From positions 1-8,750 of the forward strand of contig CANMPU010000025.1 in NCBI GenBank assembly GCA_947499755.1: DNA of 8,750 bases. The letters are read 5' to 3'. The notes under the pieces are model-generated. The model searched no databases. It was given only the letters and a program-made list of their open reading frames with translations, and had not been told where the DNA came from. The position numbers and the translations under genes are program-made. This document shows, in pieces, positions 1 through 6,257 of this stretch (within the stretch, counting starts at the first letter, position 1; each line of letters begins with the position of its first letter). This DNA comes from Betaproteobacteria bacterium. GTDB taxonomy: Bacteria > Pseudomonadota > Gammaproteobacteria > Burkholderiales > CANMPU01.

Positions 1-53
1 GCGATGACAGCTAATAGAACACTAAGGTAATTGATGTGGATTTCTGGTTGCAT
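1..53 (-). CDS. N-terminus of a small membrane protein, DUF1761-like, cut by the window edge
   Basis: An ATG at 53..51 opens a frame that stays open to the window edge and reads MQPEIHINYLSVLLAVI. A short polar start with IHINYL followed by the beginning of a hydrophobic helix is the usual opening of DUF1761 small membrane proteins, as I recall that family. A run of five G lies 3 bases before the ATG and could act as a poor ribosome binding site. Only 17 complete codons are visible, so the family call rests on this short match. The gene is on the same strand as its upstream neighbour, 78 bases after the stop of the HPP-family gene, and could be read on the same transcript. Function unknown. 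I am fairly sure that a gene starts here and less sure of the family. Confidence 0.5.
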   Translation of the reverse strand, partial: MQPEIHINYLSVLLAVI

Positions 54-131
54 ATTCCCCCAAGCGTTTAGCTACAAAAACAACATTTTGCTGGCATAAG
101 CGTTACTTCAATACATTCCTACAGAATGCGA

Positions 132-641
132 TTACCAATACTTTGGATATTTTGTTGGTCGACTCACATTATTGTAAATCAGCGCGACAATAACAATGAC
201 CAACGCACCGATAAGTGTTGGATACAAAATAAAGCCCCAGCCAGGTTGCGTCAAGAAAACAATAGCTGGGTTGGAGCCTGCCGGCGGATGCACCGTCCGC
301 GTGAACATCATGAGCGCGACAGCGGCTCCCACTGCGACTGCCATCGCCCACCAATGCGGCCCAAATAATCTAAGACACACCAAACCTAGCAGCGAACTCA
401 AAACATGGCCGACGATCACGTTTCTCGGTTGCGAAAAAGGCACATCCGGGAACCCAAATATGAGTACGCAGGACGCGCCAAAAGAGCCTAATACTAGCCC
501 GATAGATAGGAGATCGGTCAATCCGGCGACTGATGCTATTGCTAGAAAACTGCCTAGCCCCGCCAAAGCAATAGCCTTTGTAGCCGCTCTAGGTGGGAGC
601 GGCGCGCCATCACCTTTTAGCTTTGCAAAAACTTTAGTCAT
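132..641 (-). CDS. HPP-family integral membrane protein
   Basis: This 169-residue protein has about four membrane segments (roughly residues 24-40, 46-64, 78-112 and 138-158) and the hallmark HPP motif at 118-120 in VHPPAGSNPAIVF. The sequences FGASCVLIFGFPDVPFSQPRN (split around residues 54-73) and GHVLSSLLGL are also typical of the family. HPP proteins are small inner-membrane proteins. Some plant chloroplast and cyanobacterial members have been linked to nitrite transport, but for most bacterial members, including this one, the substrate is unknown. The ATG start is well supported by a GGAGGG site 5 bases upstream. It lies 112 bases downstream of the pirin gene on the same strand, so it may have its own promoter or share a transcript. 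The length is normal for a stand-alone HPP domain without a CBS extension. Confidence 0.88.
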   Translation of the reverse strand: MTKVFAKLKGDGAPLPPRAATKAIALAGLGSFLAIASVAGLTDLLSIGLVLGSFGASCVLIFGFPDVPFSQPRNVIVGHVLSSLLGLVCLRLFGPHWWAMAVAVGAAVALMMFTRTVHPPAGSNPAIVFLTQPGWGFILYPTLIGALVIVIVALIYNNVSRPTKYPKYW

Positions 642-646
642 TTAAT

Positions 647-652
647 CCCTCC
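647..652 (-). promoter_or_regulatory. Shine-Dalgarno of the HPP-family gene
   Basis: On the minus strand this reads GGAGGG, with a 5-base spacer ATTAA before the ATG at 641..639. It is one of the two strongest ribosome binding sites in the window and fixes the start of the HPP gene. Confidence 0.7.
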
Positions 653-753
653 GCTACGAATTTATTTTTGGTGTTGATGTAAATTTATTTCTCTAGTGCG
701 AAACGACTAACGCCGGCTGAAAGAGTTGAGTACCGGATCACTTATTAGAATTG

Positions 754-1620
754 TTACAGGTGGCCCATCTTCCCCGCTTGATAGTCGCGGGTCGCAGCGA
801 CGATTTCCTCGCGCGTATTCATAACGAAAGGGCCGTAACGTGCAATGGGCTCTTTTATCGGTTCGCCATTTAAAATAAGGAGTGCGGCTTCTTCATTCGC
901 AGTAATGGAAATGTGCTCGCCTTCTAGATCAAATAATGCCGACTGTGCTTCATGTAGTGACTGCGTGCCATTTAAAGTAATACTTCCCTTGAGCAAAAAA
1001 ATCGCAGTGGTGGTGCCTCGGGGAAATAAGACCGCAGTGCTGCGCCCAGCTTTTAAGCGCACATCATACAAATTGATGGGCGTAAATGTTTTCGCGGGGC
1101 CAGATTTCTCAGAAAATTTTCCTGCGATTATGCGAAGCGTACCGCTTTCGTCCGCTAGTGCCACGCGAGGAATATCGGAATCGAGAATAGTTTGGTAACG
1201 TGGACTAGACATTTTGTGTTCTTTGGGGAGGTTAACCCACAACTGCACCATCTCCATCATGCCGCCATGTTGCGCAAACGCCTTCTCGTGCATTTCTTCA
1301 TGAACTATGCCAGACGCTGCTGTCATCCATTGCACATCACCAGGTCCGATTACGCCGCGATTGCCAGCGGAATCGCGGTGCGCGACTGAGCCCTGATAAA
1401 CGATAGTCACGGTCTCGAATCCGCGATGCGGGTGTTCTCCGACGCCGTGAGACTGAGTGCTAGGCGGGAAAAAAGAAGGGCCAGCGTAATCTAACAACAG
1501 AAACGGGCTAATTTGTTCGTCTAGATCGTTACTGGGAAATAGGTTACGTACATGAAACCCGTCACCCACCCAGTGTGTAGAGCCGCTTTTGTAAATGCCG
1601 ATGATATTTTTCGCCACCAT
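754..1620 (-). CDS. Pirin family protein (bicupin metal-binding protein)
   Basis: A 288-residue protein, the length of classical pirins (human pirin is about 290). The N-terminal cupin carries the metal site: HPHRGFET with His63 and His65, then GIVHEEM with His107 and Glu109, matching the His/His/His/Glu iron ligands of pirin in spacing. The opening FHVRNLFPS, the GPGDVQWMTAASG stretch (92-104) and the C-terminal FVMNTREEI are also family features. The C-terminal cupin (about 165-260) lacks an obvious metal site, as expected. It is probably a cytoplasmic Fe(II) protein. Some bacterial pirins have quercetin dioxygenase activity and others bind metabolic enzymes, so the reaction here cannot be given. 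The ATG start has only a weak ribosome binding site and sits 2 bases from an inverted repeat. It follows the MFS gene on the same strand after 112 bases. Confidence 0.93.
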   Translation of the reverse strand: MVAKNIIGIYKSGSTHWVGDGFHVRNLFPSNDLDEQISPFLLLDYAGPSFFPPSTQSHGVGEHPHRGFETVTIVYQGSVAHRDSAGNRGVIGPGDVQWMTAASGIVHEEMHEKAFAQHGGMMEMVQLWVNLPKEHKMSSPRYQTILDSDIPRVALADESGTLRIIAGKFSEKSGPAKTFTPINLYDVRLKAGRSTAVLFPRGTTTAIFLLKGSITLNGTQSLHEAQSALFDLEGEHISITANEEAALLILNGEPIKEPIARYGPFVMNTREEIVAATRDYQAGKMGHL

Positions 1621-1622
1621 AC

Positions 1623-1654
1623 TCTGATCTTAACGCAAAACTACGCAGATCAGA
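1623..1654. repeat. Perfect 8-bp inverted repeat at the pirin start (operator or leader hairpin)
   Basis: TCTGATCT at 1623-1630 and its exact reverse complement AGATCAGA at 1647-1654 are separated by 16 bases. On the pirin mRNA strand the second arm ends 2 bases before the ATG, so if transcribed the hairpin would cover the place where a ribosome binding site should be. As DNA, the arm centres are 24 bp apart, about two helical turns, which suits a dimeric repressor. A related TCAGATCT occurs at 1708-1715. There is no T-run after it, so it is not an intrinsic terminator. The repeat is seen directly; its role is inferred. Confidence 0.5.
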
Positions 1655-1732
1655 ATAGAAAGTAATACGCCGCGCATTTGATTGGAAAGGGCGCGTGATT
1701 CATGCGTTCAGATCTATGCGCTGCTGGGGTCT

Positions 1733-2986
1733 TCAGGCCTTGTTCGTCTTGATCGACTTATTTCGCGATCGTAGCCAAGCGTAGATTAGTCCCAACAGCG
1801 CGATCGTTGCAAACCCCGCGCCGACGACAAATGTGGCAGGGGCACCAAACGCGCTCCATAGCCAACCAGCAAGCACGCTGGCAACCAGTAACGCGCAACC
1901 AGTCACCAAACTAAAAATGCCAAACGCCGTTCCGAGCAGATCTTTGGGGGCCGCGTCGGCAACTAGTTTAGAAAATAAACCTTGTGTAAACCCCATATGC
2001 AGTCCCCACAGCGCGGCACCGAGAAAAGCGATCGGAGGAGAATGCGCAGTCGCCAATAAAATATCTCCGCCGATTAATAACGCTAAACCGATGATCAATA
2101 ACGCGACGTGACTAAATCTATCCGCCGCAATCCCAGCGGGATACGCCGTCAGCGCATAGACCACATTCATTACAATCATGATCGCTGGAACGTAGATAAT
2201 GGGAAGCCCGAGGTCTTGGGCGCGGAGAATTAAAAACGCCTCGCTGAATCGGGCGAGTGTAAAAACGGCCCCGAGCAGCACAGTCATCCAATAAAAAATC
2301 GGTAGTCGTTTTGCGTTGCTAAAAGACAAGGGATTATGCCTACCGCTTTCGTTAGCAAGGTGTTTGGGTTCACGCACGCCAACTATCAGCAATGCAACTG
2401 CGAGAAATGCTGGAATAACAGCGATCCACAACACCATATGGATATTGCTCGCAAGCAATATCATTAGTGTCACGGCAAGCGCCGGGCCAAGGAACGCACC
2501 TATGGAATCCAACGATTGGCGCAATCCGTACGCGGCACCGCGCTGCTCAGGTGGCGTGATATCGGCCACCAATGCATCACGCGGCGCACCGCGTATTCCT
2601 TTGCCAAAACGGTCGATAAAGCGCGCGGCAAAAATACAGCCTATTGAGTTTGCTAATGGAAATATCGGCTTTGTAATAGCGGCGAGTCCATAGCCAACTA
2701 TAGCAAGCAGTTTTCGTTTCCTAAAATAATCACTGATTGCACCAGAAAATATCTTGGTAATTGCGGCAGTGGCTTCGGCAATTCCTTCGACGAGACCAAC
2801 CGTGGTCATGGAAGCGCCTAGGGCGGAAACCATAAATATGGGTAATAGGCTATGTACCAACTCGGATGACGTATCCATAAGCAAGGAGACAAAGCCGAGT
2901 ATCCAAATGCCAGACGGTAAACCACGGTAATTTTTCTGCGCAGGCGATTTCGCGTGATCGCAGGCGGGTAATTTTTTATCTTTCAC
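1733..2986 (-). CDS. MFS transporter, substrate unknown
   Basis: A 417-residue hydrophobic protein of the size and shape of a 12-helix major facilitator superfamily permease in the inner membrane. The loop after helix 2 has a motif-A-like GAISDYFRKRK (82-92), repeated in weaker form in the C-terminal half as GIAADRFSH (285-293), which shows the two-fold domain duplication. The segment FGKGIRGAPRDAL (127-139) followed by TPPEQRGAAYGLRQSLDSIG (144-163) is characteristic of a widespread group of proton-driven MFS proteins without a firm substrate. I do not recognise a specific drug or nutrient exporter. The start is a GTG with no evident ribosome binding site; a TAA lies a few codons upstream in frame, so the protein cannot be much longer. 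The first 24 residues are polar and charged. It starts 27 bases after the stop of the channel-like gene, so the two are probably co-transcribed. Confidence 0.88.
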   Translation of the reverse strand: MKDKKLPACDHAKSPAQKNYRGLPSGIWILGFVSLLMDTSSELVHSLLPIFMVSALGASMTTVGLVEGIAEATAAITKIFSGAISDYFRKRKLLAIVGYGLAAITKPIFPLANSIGCIFAARFIDRFGKGIRGAPRDALVADITPPEQRGAAYGLRQSLDSIGAFLGPALAVTLMILLASNIHMVLWIAVIPAFLAVALLIVGVREPKHLANESGRHNPLSFSNAKRLPIFYWMTVLLGAVFTLARFSEAFLILRAQDLGLPIIYVPAIMIVMNVVYALTAYPAGIAADRFSHVALLIIGLALLIGGDILLATAHSPPIAFLGAALWGLHMGFTQGLFSKLVADAAPKDLLGTAFGIFSLVTGCALLVASVLAGWLWSAFGAPATFVVGAGFATIALLGLIYAWLRSRNKSIKTNKA

Positions 2987-3013
2987 GGTCAGTGAATTTT
3001 AGTCGTAATCTAA

Positions 3014-3376
3014 CTACGTGCCGTCATTGATATCGCGATCGTCGAGATGGAATCTATGTAAGAAGCGATGCAGGATAGGTGAGAACACCACGCCAATGGA
3101 TGTTAAAAATAATACACCACTAATAATTGCGTATGCAGAGGCAAAAAGCTTGGAAGCACCGTTCGGTAGTGTTTGCACTGGCCCCATGCCCGCTAGAATC
3201 ATAGACGCTTCTAAAACGGCATCGATCCACGAAAAACCTGCGAGGAAGCGGTAGCCCAAAATGCCAACGATTAAAGCGAAGACAATTACTGCGGCTGCAA
3301 TCGCGATACACTGACCGAACCGCACCATGAATTGCGCGAGCGGAAGTAATTGATCTGATGGCTGCTCAAAAATCAT
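3014..3376 (-). CDS. Small two-helix membrane protein resembling a K+ channel pore module
   Basis: A 120-residue protein with a hydrophobic helix at about 23-44, a short amphipathic stretch at 49-60 (SWIDAVLEASMI), the sequence LAGMGPV at 61-67, a polar loop, and a second helix at about 78-99, ending in a basic tail. This helix, pore-loop, helix layout and the flanking pattern (WIDAV before, GASKLFASAYAIISGVLF after) match the ion-channel family Ion_trans_2, where the loop usually reads TVGYGD. Here G63-M64-G65-P66 takes the place of G-Y-G-D, so the K+ selectivity filter is not intact. Proteins with this GMGP variant recur in bacteria as I recall them, and their function is unknown to me. The ATG has no clear ribosome binding site. 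The gene lies 64 bases after the lysR fragment and 27 bases before the MFS gene. I am sure of the gene and of a pore-like fold, not of ion conduction. Confidence 0.75.
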   Translation of the reverse strand: MIFEQPSDQLLPLAQFMVRFGQCIAIAAAVIVFALIVGILGYRFLAGFSWIDAVLEASMILAGMGPVQTLPNGASKLFASAYAIISGVLFLTSIGVVFSPILHRFLHRFHLDDRDINDGT

Positions 3377-3424
3377 AGTTTGGAATACCGGTTATTGGCC
3401 TAATTAACGCCTAGGTATAAGTTG

Positions 3425-3440
3425 TATGATCGTAATCATA
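3425..3440. repeat. Short palindrome between the lysR fragment and the channel-like gene
   Basis: TATGAT, 4 bases CGTA, then ATCATA: a perfect 6-bp inverted repeat that begins directly after the stop codon of the lysR fragment and lies 49 bases upstream of the channel-like ATG. The position fits an operator for the channel-MFS pair. The arms are AT-rich and the stem is too weak and lacks a T-run for a terminator. The role is a guess; a chance occurrence is possible. Confidence 0.3.
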
Positions 3441-4094
3441 CTATCGGCGCACAGTTTTTTGCGCGCGTCGTGTCCGGCTGATTTTCTTTTCGTCTGGGAG
3501 AAAGCTTAGTCTGACGAAACTGCTCTTCAAATAATCTACGAATGCACGCACCTTCGCGGAAAAAAGTTTAGGGTGCGCAAACACTGCGTGGATAGGAACC
3601 GGCGCGGGTGCGAACTCTTGTAATACTAATTGAAGCTTACCCGAGGCAATGTGCGCCATCACCTGGTAATACAGCACCGCAGCAAGGCCGCCACCTTCCA
3701 ATGCGGTTTGAATAACGGCGTCTCCGCTATTGAAGGAGAATGTGCTCGAGATCGCCACACTGATGTTGTGTCCACCGCGCTCGAAATGCCAATCGCGCCC
3801 CGCGCTTAGTGCGGTAAAGCGTAGGCAATTATGATTACTTAGGTCTTCCAATTTCTGCGGCGCGTGTTTTTTGCGTAGATAGGTAGGGCTTGCTACCACC
3901 ACCCGTTGGGTGCGACCTAGTTGTACAGCGGCAAAACTTGAATCAGGGAGCGGTCCAATGCGCACCGCAACATCGACACCGTCTTCAATGATATCCACGT
4001 TGCGATCGGACAGCGTCAACTCCACCGCGAGTTCCTGATAGAGTTGCAGCGCCTCGATTCGAGTGCGCTCGTTTTTCGGTAAATTTGCTTTCAT
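3441..4094 (-). CDS. LysR-type regulator, effector-binding domain only (N-terminally truncated)
   Basis: The 217 residues contain the LysR substrate-binding domain from its first part onward: LTLSDRNVDIIEDGVDVAVRIG (around 26-48) and LPDSSFAAVQLGRTQRVVVASPTYL, then ALEGGGLAAVLYYQV and a C-terminal FVDYL. In intact family members of about 300 residues the LSDR...DVAVRIG block sits near residue 125; here it is near 27, so the winged helix-turn-helix, the linker helix and the start of the effector domain are missing. A TAG lies two codons before the ATG in the same frame and there is no good ribosome binding site. The coding frame itself is uninterrupted to the TAG stop, and the tail is unusually basic. 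It follows apt by 142 bases. Without the DNA-binding domain it cannot act as a normal LysR regulator. It is most likely a pseudogene produced by a deletion upstream, or possibly an expressed partial domain. Confidence 0.8.
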   Translation of the reverse strand: MKANLPKNERTRIEALQLYQELAVELTLSDRNVDIIEDGVDVAVRIGPLPDSSFAAVQLGRTQRVVVASPTYLRKKHAPQKLEDLSNHNCLRFTALSAGRDWHFERGGHNISVAISSTFSFNSGDAVIQTALEGGGLAAVLYYQVMAHIASGKLQLVLQEFAPAPVPIHAVFAHPKLFSAKVRAFVDYLKSSFVRLSFLPDEKKISRTRRAQKTVRR

Positions 4095-4111
4095 GCTCTA
4101 CTCGACGTGAG

Positions 4112-4192
4112 TTAAGCAATAGAGGGCGGGCCGGTTTCGACGGCCACTTCTAGATCCAAGATTCGTGCAAACTTCGAATAAAGATATTCCAT
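4112..4192 (-). pseudogene. Possible N-terminal remnant of the truncated lysR gene
   Basis: A 26-codon frame beginning with ATG at 4192 and ending with TAA. An AGGAG lies 9 bases upstream, a better ribosome binding site than that of the longer lysR fragment. The peptide contains LEVAVETGPPSIA, which aligns with the typical LysR opening of the form FVAVVETGSFSAAA at nearly the expected distance from the start. It is in a different frame from the effector domain (98 bases from ATG to ATG), and the DNA from this ATG to the LTLSDR motif is about 200 bases too short. This fits an internal, frame-changing deletion inside a former lysR gene. The match covers about ten residues only, so an unrelated short frame is possible. 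Confidence 0.4.
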
Positions 4193-4210
4193 TGTATTAC
4201 ACTCCTATCT

Positions 4211-4230
4211 GGGTAGCATTTTGCCCACCC
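4211..4230 (-). other. Stem-loop just after the apt stop codon
   Basis: On the minus strand, GGGT and ACCC arms enclose an inner GCA/TGC pairing with a 3-base loop, starting 6 bases after the apt TAA. There is no following T-run, so it is not a standard intrinsic terminator. It could mark the 3' end of the liv-apt mRNA or protect it from exonucleases. The stem has an internal mismatch and may be weak. Confidence 0.3.
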
Positions 4231-4236
4231 GAACGT

Positions 4237-4773
4237 TTAATATCCAGAAAATATGCACAGCGCATAAACGTTGCAGCCCAATGCTTCCAGGCGTCTGCGA
4301 CCCCCGAGATCGGGGAGATCAATGACGAACCCGCAACCAATTACGTTCCCGCCCGTCATTCTGACTAATTTAACGGCCGCTTCTGCGGTGCCGCCCGTGG
4401 CGATTAAATCGTCGATAAGGAGCACGGGCTCATCTTTGGCAATCGCATCGGTGTGGATTTCCAGTCTGTCGCTGCCGTATTCTAAATCGTATTCGAACCC
4501 GAAACTTTCTCCGGGAAGTTTCCCTGGTTTACGTATGGGTACGAAACCTACATTGAGTTGGTATGCGATTGCCGCGCCGATAATAAATCCGCGTGACTCT
4601 ATGGCAACGACTTTATTAGCTTTGTAGTCTTTGAAGTGTTCGCTGAGTTGATCGACCGTTGCGCGTAGCCCTTCCCCATTTTTTAGCAATGAGGTGATAT
4701 CGCGAAACATCACCCCCGCTTTAGGAAAATCAGGAATAGTTCGAATTAAAGATTTGATATCGAACGCTTTCAT
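4237..4773 (-). CDS. apt: Adenine phosphoribosyltransferase
   Basis: Converts adenine and PRPP to AMP and pyrophosphate in the cytoplasm (purine salvage). The 178 residues match the family length (E. coli Apt 183). Visible signatures: IPDFPKAGVMFRDITSLL at the N-terminus (13-30), ESRGF (59-63), the flexible catalytic loop RKPGKLPGES (81-90), and the PRPP-binding motif VLLIDDLIATGGTA (117-130) with the two acidic residues Asp121 and Asp122 and the TGGT phosphate loop. The C-terminus LGCNVYALCIFSGY is also typical in style. The ATG directly abuts the livF stop codon, and an AGGAGAG ribosome binding site lies within the last codons of livF, so it is the last gene of the liv operon and is probably translationally coupled. 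Apt as the tail gene of a liv operon is not the usual arrangement, and a functional link to the transporter is unproven. Confidence 0.96.
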   Translation of the reverse strand: MKAFDIKSLIRTIPDFPKAGVMFRDITSLLKNGEGLRATVDQLSEHFKDYKANKVVAIESRGFIIGAAIAYQLNVGFVPIRKPGKLPGESFGFEYDLEYGSDRLEIHTDAIAKDEPVLLIDDLIATGGTAEAAVKLVRMTGGNVIGCGFVIDLPDLGGRRRLEALGCNVYALCIFSGY

Positions 4774-5481
4774 TTACTCTCCTAAATAAGCTTGCTTGAC
4801 CTGAGTGCTGTTTAATAAATTTTGTGCGCTATCGCTTAGCATAATGGTTCCGCTTTCCATGACGTAACCGCGATGGCTAATTTCAAGCGCAAGTTTTGCA
4901 TTTTGTTCGACTAATAATATGGTAACGCCTTCTGCGCTCACCGCTTTAATCGTTGTAAATATTTTATTCACCATGAGCGGCGCTAGCCCCATGCTAGGTT
5001 CATCAAGCAGCAATAATCGGGGTCTGGACATCAACGCGCGTGCGATGGCGAGCATTTGTTGTTCTCCGCCGGATAGTGTTCCCGCGAGCTGTTTGCGGCG
5101 CTTGGCAAGGCGCGGGAATAAATCATACATTTTTATAAAGTCAGCGCGGATTTCCCGTCGCTTATGGCGACTGTACGCGCCCATGTGTAGATTTTCTTCG
5201 ATGCTAAGGCGTGAAAATATTCCTCGCCCTTCAGGCACCAAGACAATGCCTAGGTTTACCAGTTTGCAAGAAGGCTGGTTCGTGATGTCTGCGCCACCAT
5301 AGAAAATGTTCCCTTTGGCTTTGATCATCCCGCACAGTGCTTTGAGCGTGGAGGTTTTTCCAGCACCGTTGGCGCCGATGAGCGCGACCAGTTCGCCTTT
5401 GGAAATGTGAAAGTCTACGCTTTTAACGGCATTGATACCGCCATAGGAAACCTTAAGTTGTTGCGCTTGCAGCAAACTCAT
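4774..5481 (-). CDS. livF: Branched-chain amino acid ABC transporter, ATP-binding protein LivF
   Basis: One of the two ATPases of the LIV-type importer, on the cytoplasmic face of the membrane. The 235 residues hold a Walker A GANGAGKTS (36-44), the LivF-specific VPEGRGIFSRLSIEENL region (82-98, with Glu in place of the usual Q-loop Gln), an ABC signature LSGGEQQ (136-142), Walker B LLLLDEP (156-162, Asp160 and Glu161) and VEQNAKLAL (191-199), where LivF proteins carry Gln instead of the switch His. The C-terminal QAYLGE is a LivF hallmark. These departures from the general ABC pattern are normal for LivF and do not indicate a dead enzyme. Its ATG overlaps the livG stop codon (ATGA), with no separate strong ribosome binding site, so coupled translation is likely. 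Expected to pair with LivG on the LivH-LivM permease. Confidence 0.96.
   Translation of the reverse strand: MSLLQAQQLKVSYGGINAVKSVDFHISKGELVALIGANGAGKTSTLKALCGMIKAKGNIFYGGADITNQPSCKLVNLGIVLVPEGRGIFSRLSIEENLHMGAYSRHKRREIRADFIKMYDLFPRLAKRRKQLAGTLSGGEQQMLAIARALMSRPRLLLLDEPSMGLAPLMVNKIFTTIKAVSAEGVTILLVEQNAKLALEISHRGYVMESGTIMLSDSAQNLLNSTQVKQAYLGE
4777..4783 (-). promoter_or_regulatory. Shine-Dalgarno of apt, inside the livF 3' end
   Basis: Minus-strand AGGAGAG, formed by the last two sense codons of livF (Gly-Glu), with the AGGAG core 5 bases before the apt ATG. It supports the start chosen for apt and its expression from the liv mRNA. Confidence 0.7.
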
Positions 5482-6257
5482 GGCGCACAGCCAAGATAGG
5501 CTTCAATTACGAGTGGGTCGCGCTGCACTTCTTGCGGCGATCCCTCGGCTATTTTTTCCCCGTAGTCTAATACCGCGACTGTATCGCATACACCCATCAC
5601 CAATTTCATATCGTGTTCAATAAGCAACACTGTTAATCCATCAGAGCGTATTTTTTCAATTAATTTTTTAAGCGCCGTAGTTTCCGTTGCATTCATCCCG
5701 GCGGCGGGTTCGTCTAGCGCAAGTAACTGAGGATCCGTCGCCATAGCGCGCGCAATCTCGAGCCGACGTTGATCGCCATAACTCAAGTTTTTTGCTAGGT
5801 CTTCGGCAAACGCTGCGATGCCCATATAGGACAACAATTCGCGCGCGCGATCGCGTATTTCTTTTTCTTCGGCTCGAGCGTGCGGCGTGCGTAAGATCGC
5901 GCCAAGTACGCCAGTGTGGGTGCGTGCATGGCGGCCTACCATCACATTTTCCAGTGCCGTCATATTCGCAAACAAGCGTATGTTTTGAAAAGTACGTGCC
6001 AAGCCATGCTGCGCAATCTTGTGCGGTTTTTTATTCGCAAGGTGAATGCCGTTTAGTTGAAACTCTCCGTGATCGGCGTGATAAAGCCCAGTGAGTACGT
6101 TAAACAATGTTGTTTTGCCCGCGCCGTTAGGGCCTATCAACCCATATATCTGCCCGCGCGAAATTGAAAGCGATACCTCCGACAGCGCCATCAATCCACC
6201 GAAGGATTTGGTGACGCTGTGCACGCGCAATAGTGTATCGGTGCTAGCGATTGGCAT
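5478..6257 (-). CDS. livG: Branched-chain amino acid ABC transporter, ATP-binding protein LivG
   Basis: The second ATPase of the importer. Counting from the ATG at 6257 (259 residues): Walker A GPNGAGKTT (42-50), Q-loop in RTFQNIRLF with Gln91, signature LSYGDQRRLEIARA (158-171), Walker B LLALDEP (178-184, Asp182 and Glu183), switch LIEHDM with His215, and the C-terminal EAYLG of LivG proteins. The stretch between the Q-loop and the signature is longer than in LivF, as usual. Start choice: the frame also has a GTG at 6266 (262 residues), but AGGA lies only 2 bases before that GTG and 11 before the ATG, so the ATG fits better, though neither spacing is ideal. With the ATG, the gene overlaps the end of livM by 14 bases. 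The signature's LSYGD in place of LSGGQ is normal for LivG. Confidence 0.95.
   Translation of the reverse strand: MPIASTDTLLRVHSVTKSFGGLMALSEVSLSISRGQIYGLIGPNGAGKTTLFNVLTGLYHADHGEFQLNGIHLANKKPHKIAQHGLARTFQNIRLFANMTALENVMVGRHARTHTGVLGAILRTPHARAEEKEIRDRARELLSYMGIAAFAEDLAKNLSYGDQRRLEIARAMATDPQLLALDEPAAGMNATETTALKKLIEKIRSDGLTVLLIEHDMKLVMGVCDTVAVLDYGEKIAEGSPQEVQRDPLVIEAYLGCAP

Noticed and set aside
196..645. Plus-strand open frame opposite the HPP gene
   Set aside because: Lies wholly antisense to a well-supported gene, has low-complexity Ala/Pro/Thr content and no family motif. The same holds for plus-strand frames opposite pirin, MFS, apt, livF, livG and livM.
661..753. Promoter for the HPP gene using TTTACA as -35
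   Set aside because: A TTTACA is present on the minus strand, but no acceptable -10 lies 16-18 bases after it.
1655..1720. Sigma70 promoter for pirin using CTTTCC and TATTAC
   Set aside because: The -10 candidate matches the consensus at four of six positions and the -35 is poor; not strong enough to list.
4211..4230. Rho-independent terminator for the liv-apt operon
   Set aside because: The stem is interrupted and neither strand has a T-run after it; listed only as a stem-loop.
4165..4368. Plus-strand frame spanning the apt 3' end and the apt-lysR gap
   Set aside because: No recognisable motif, and it overlaps the conserved C-terminus of apt on the opposite strand.
4774..5481. LivF as a catalytically defective ATPase because of Glu in the Q-loop and Gln at the switch His
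   Set aside because: These replacements are normal in LivF proteins; Walker A, Walker B and the signature are intact.
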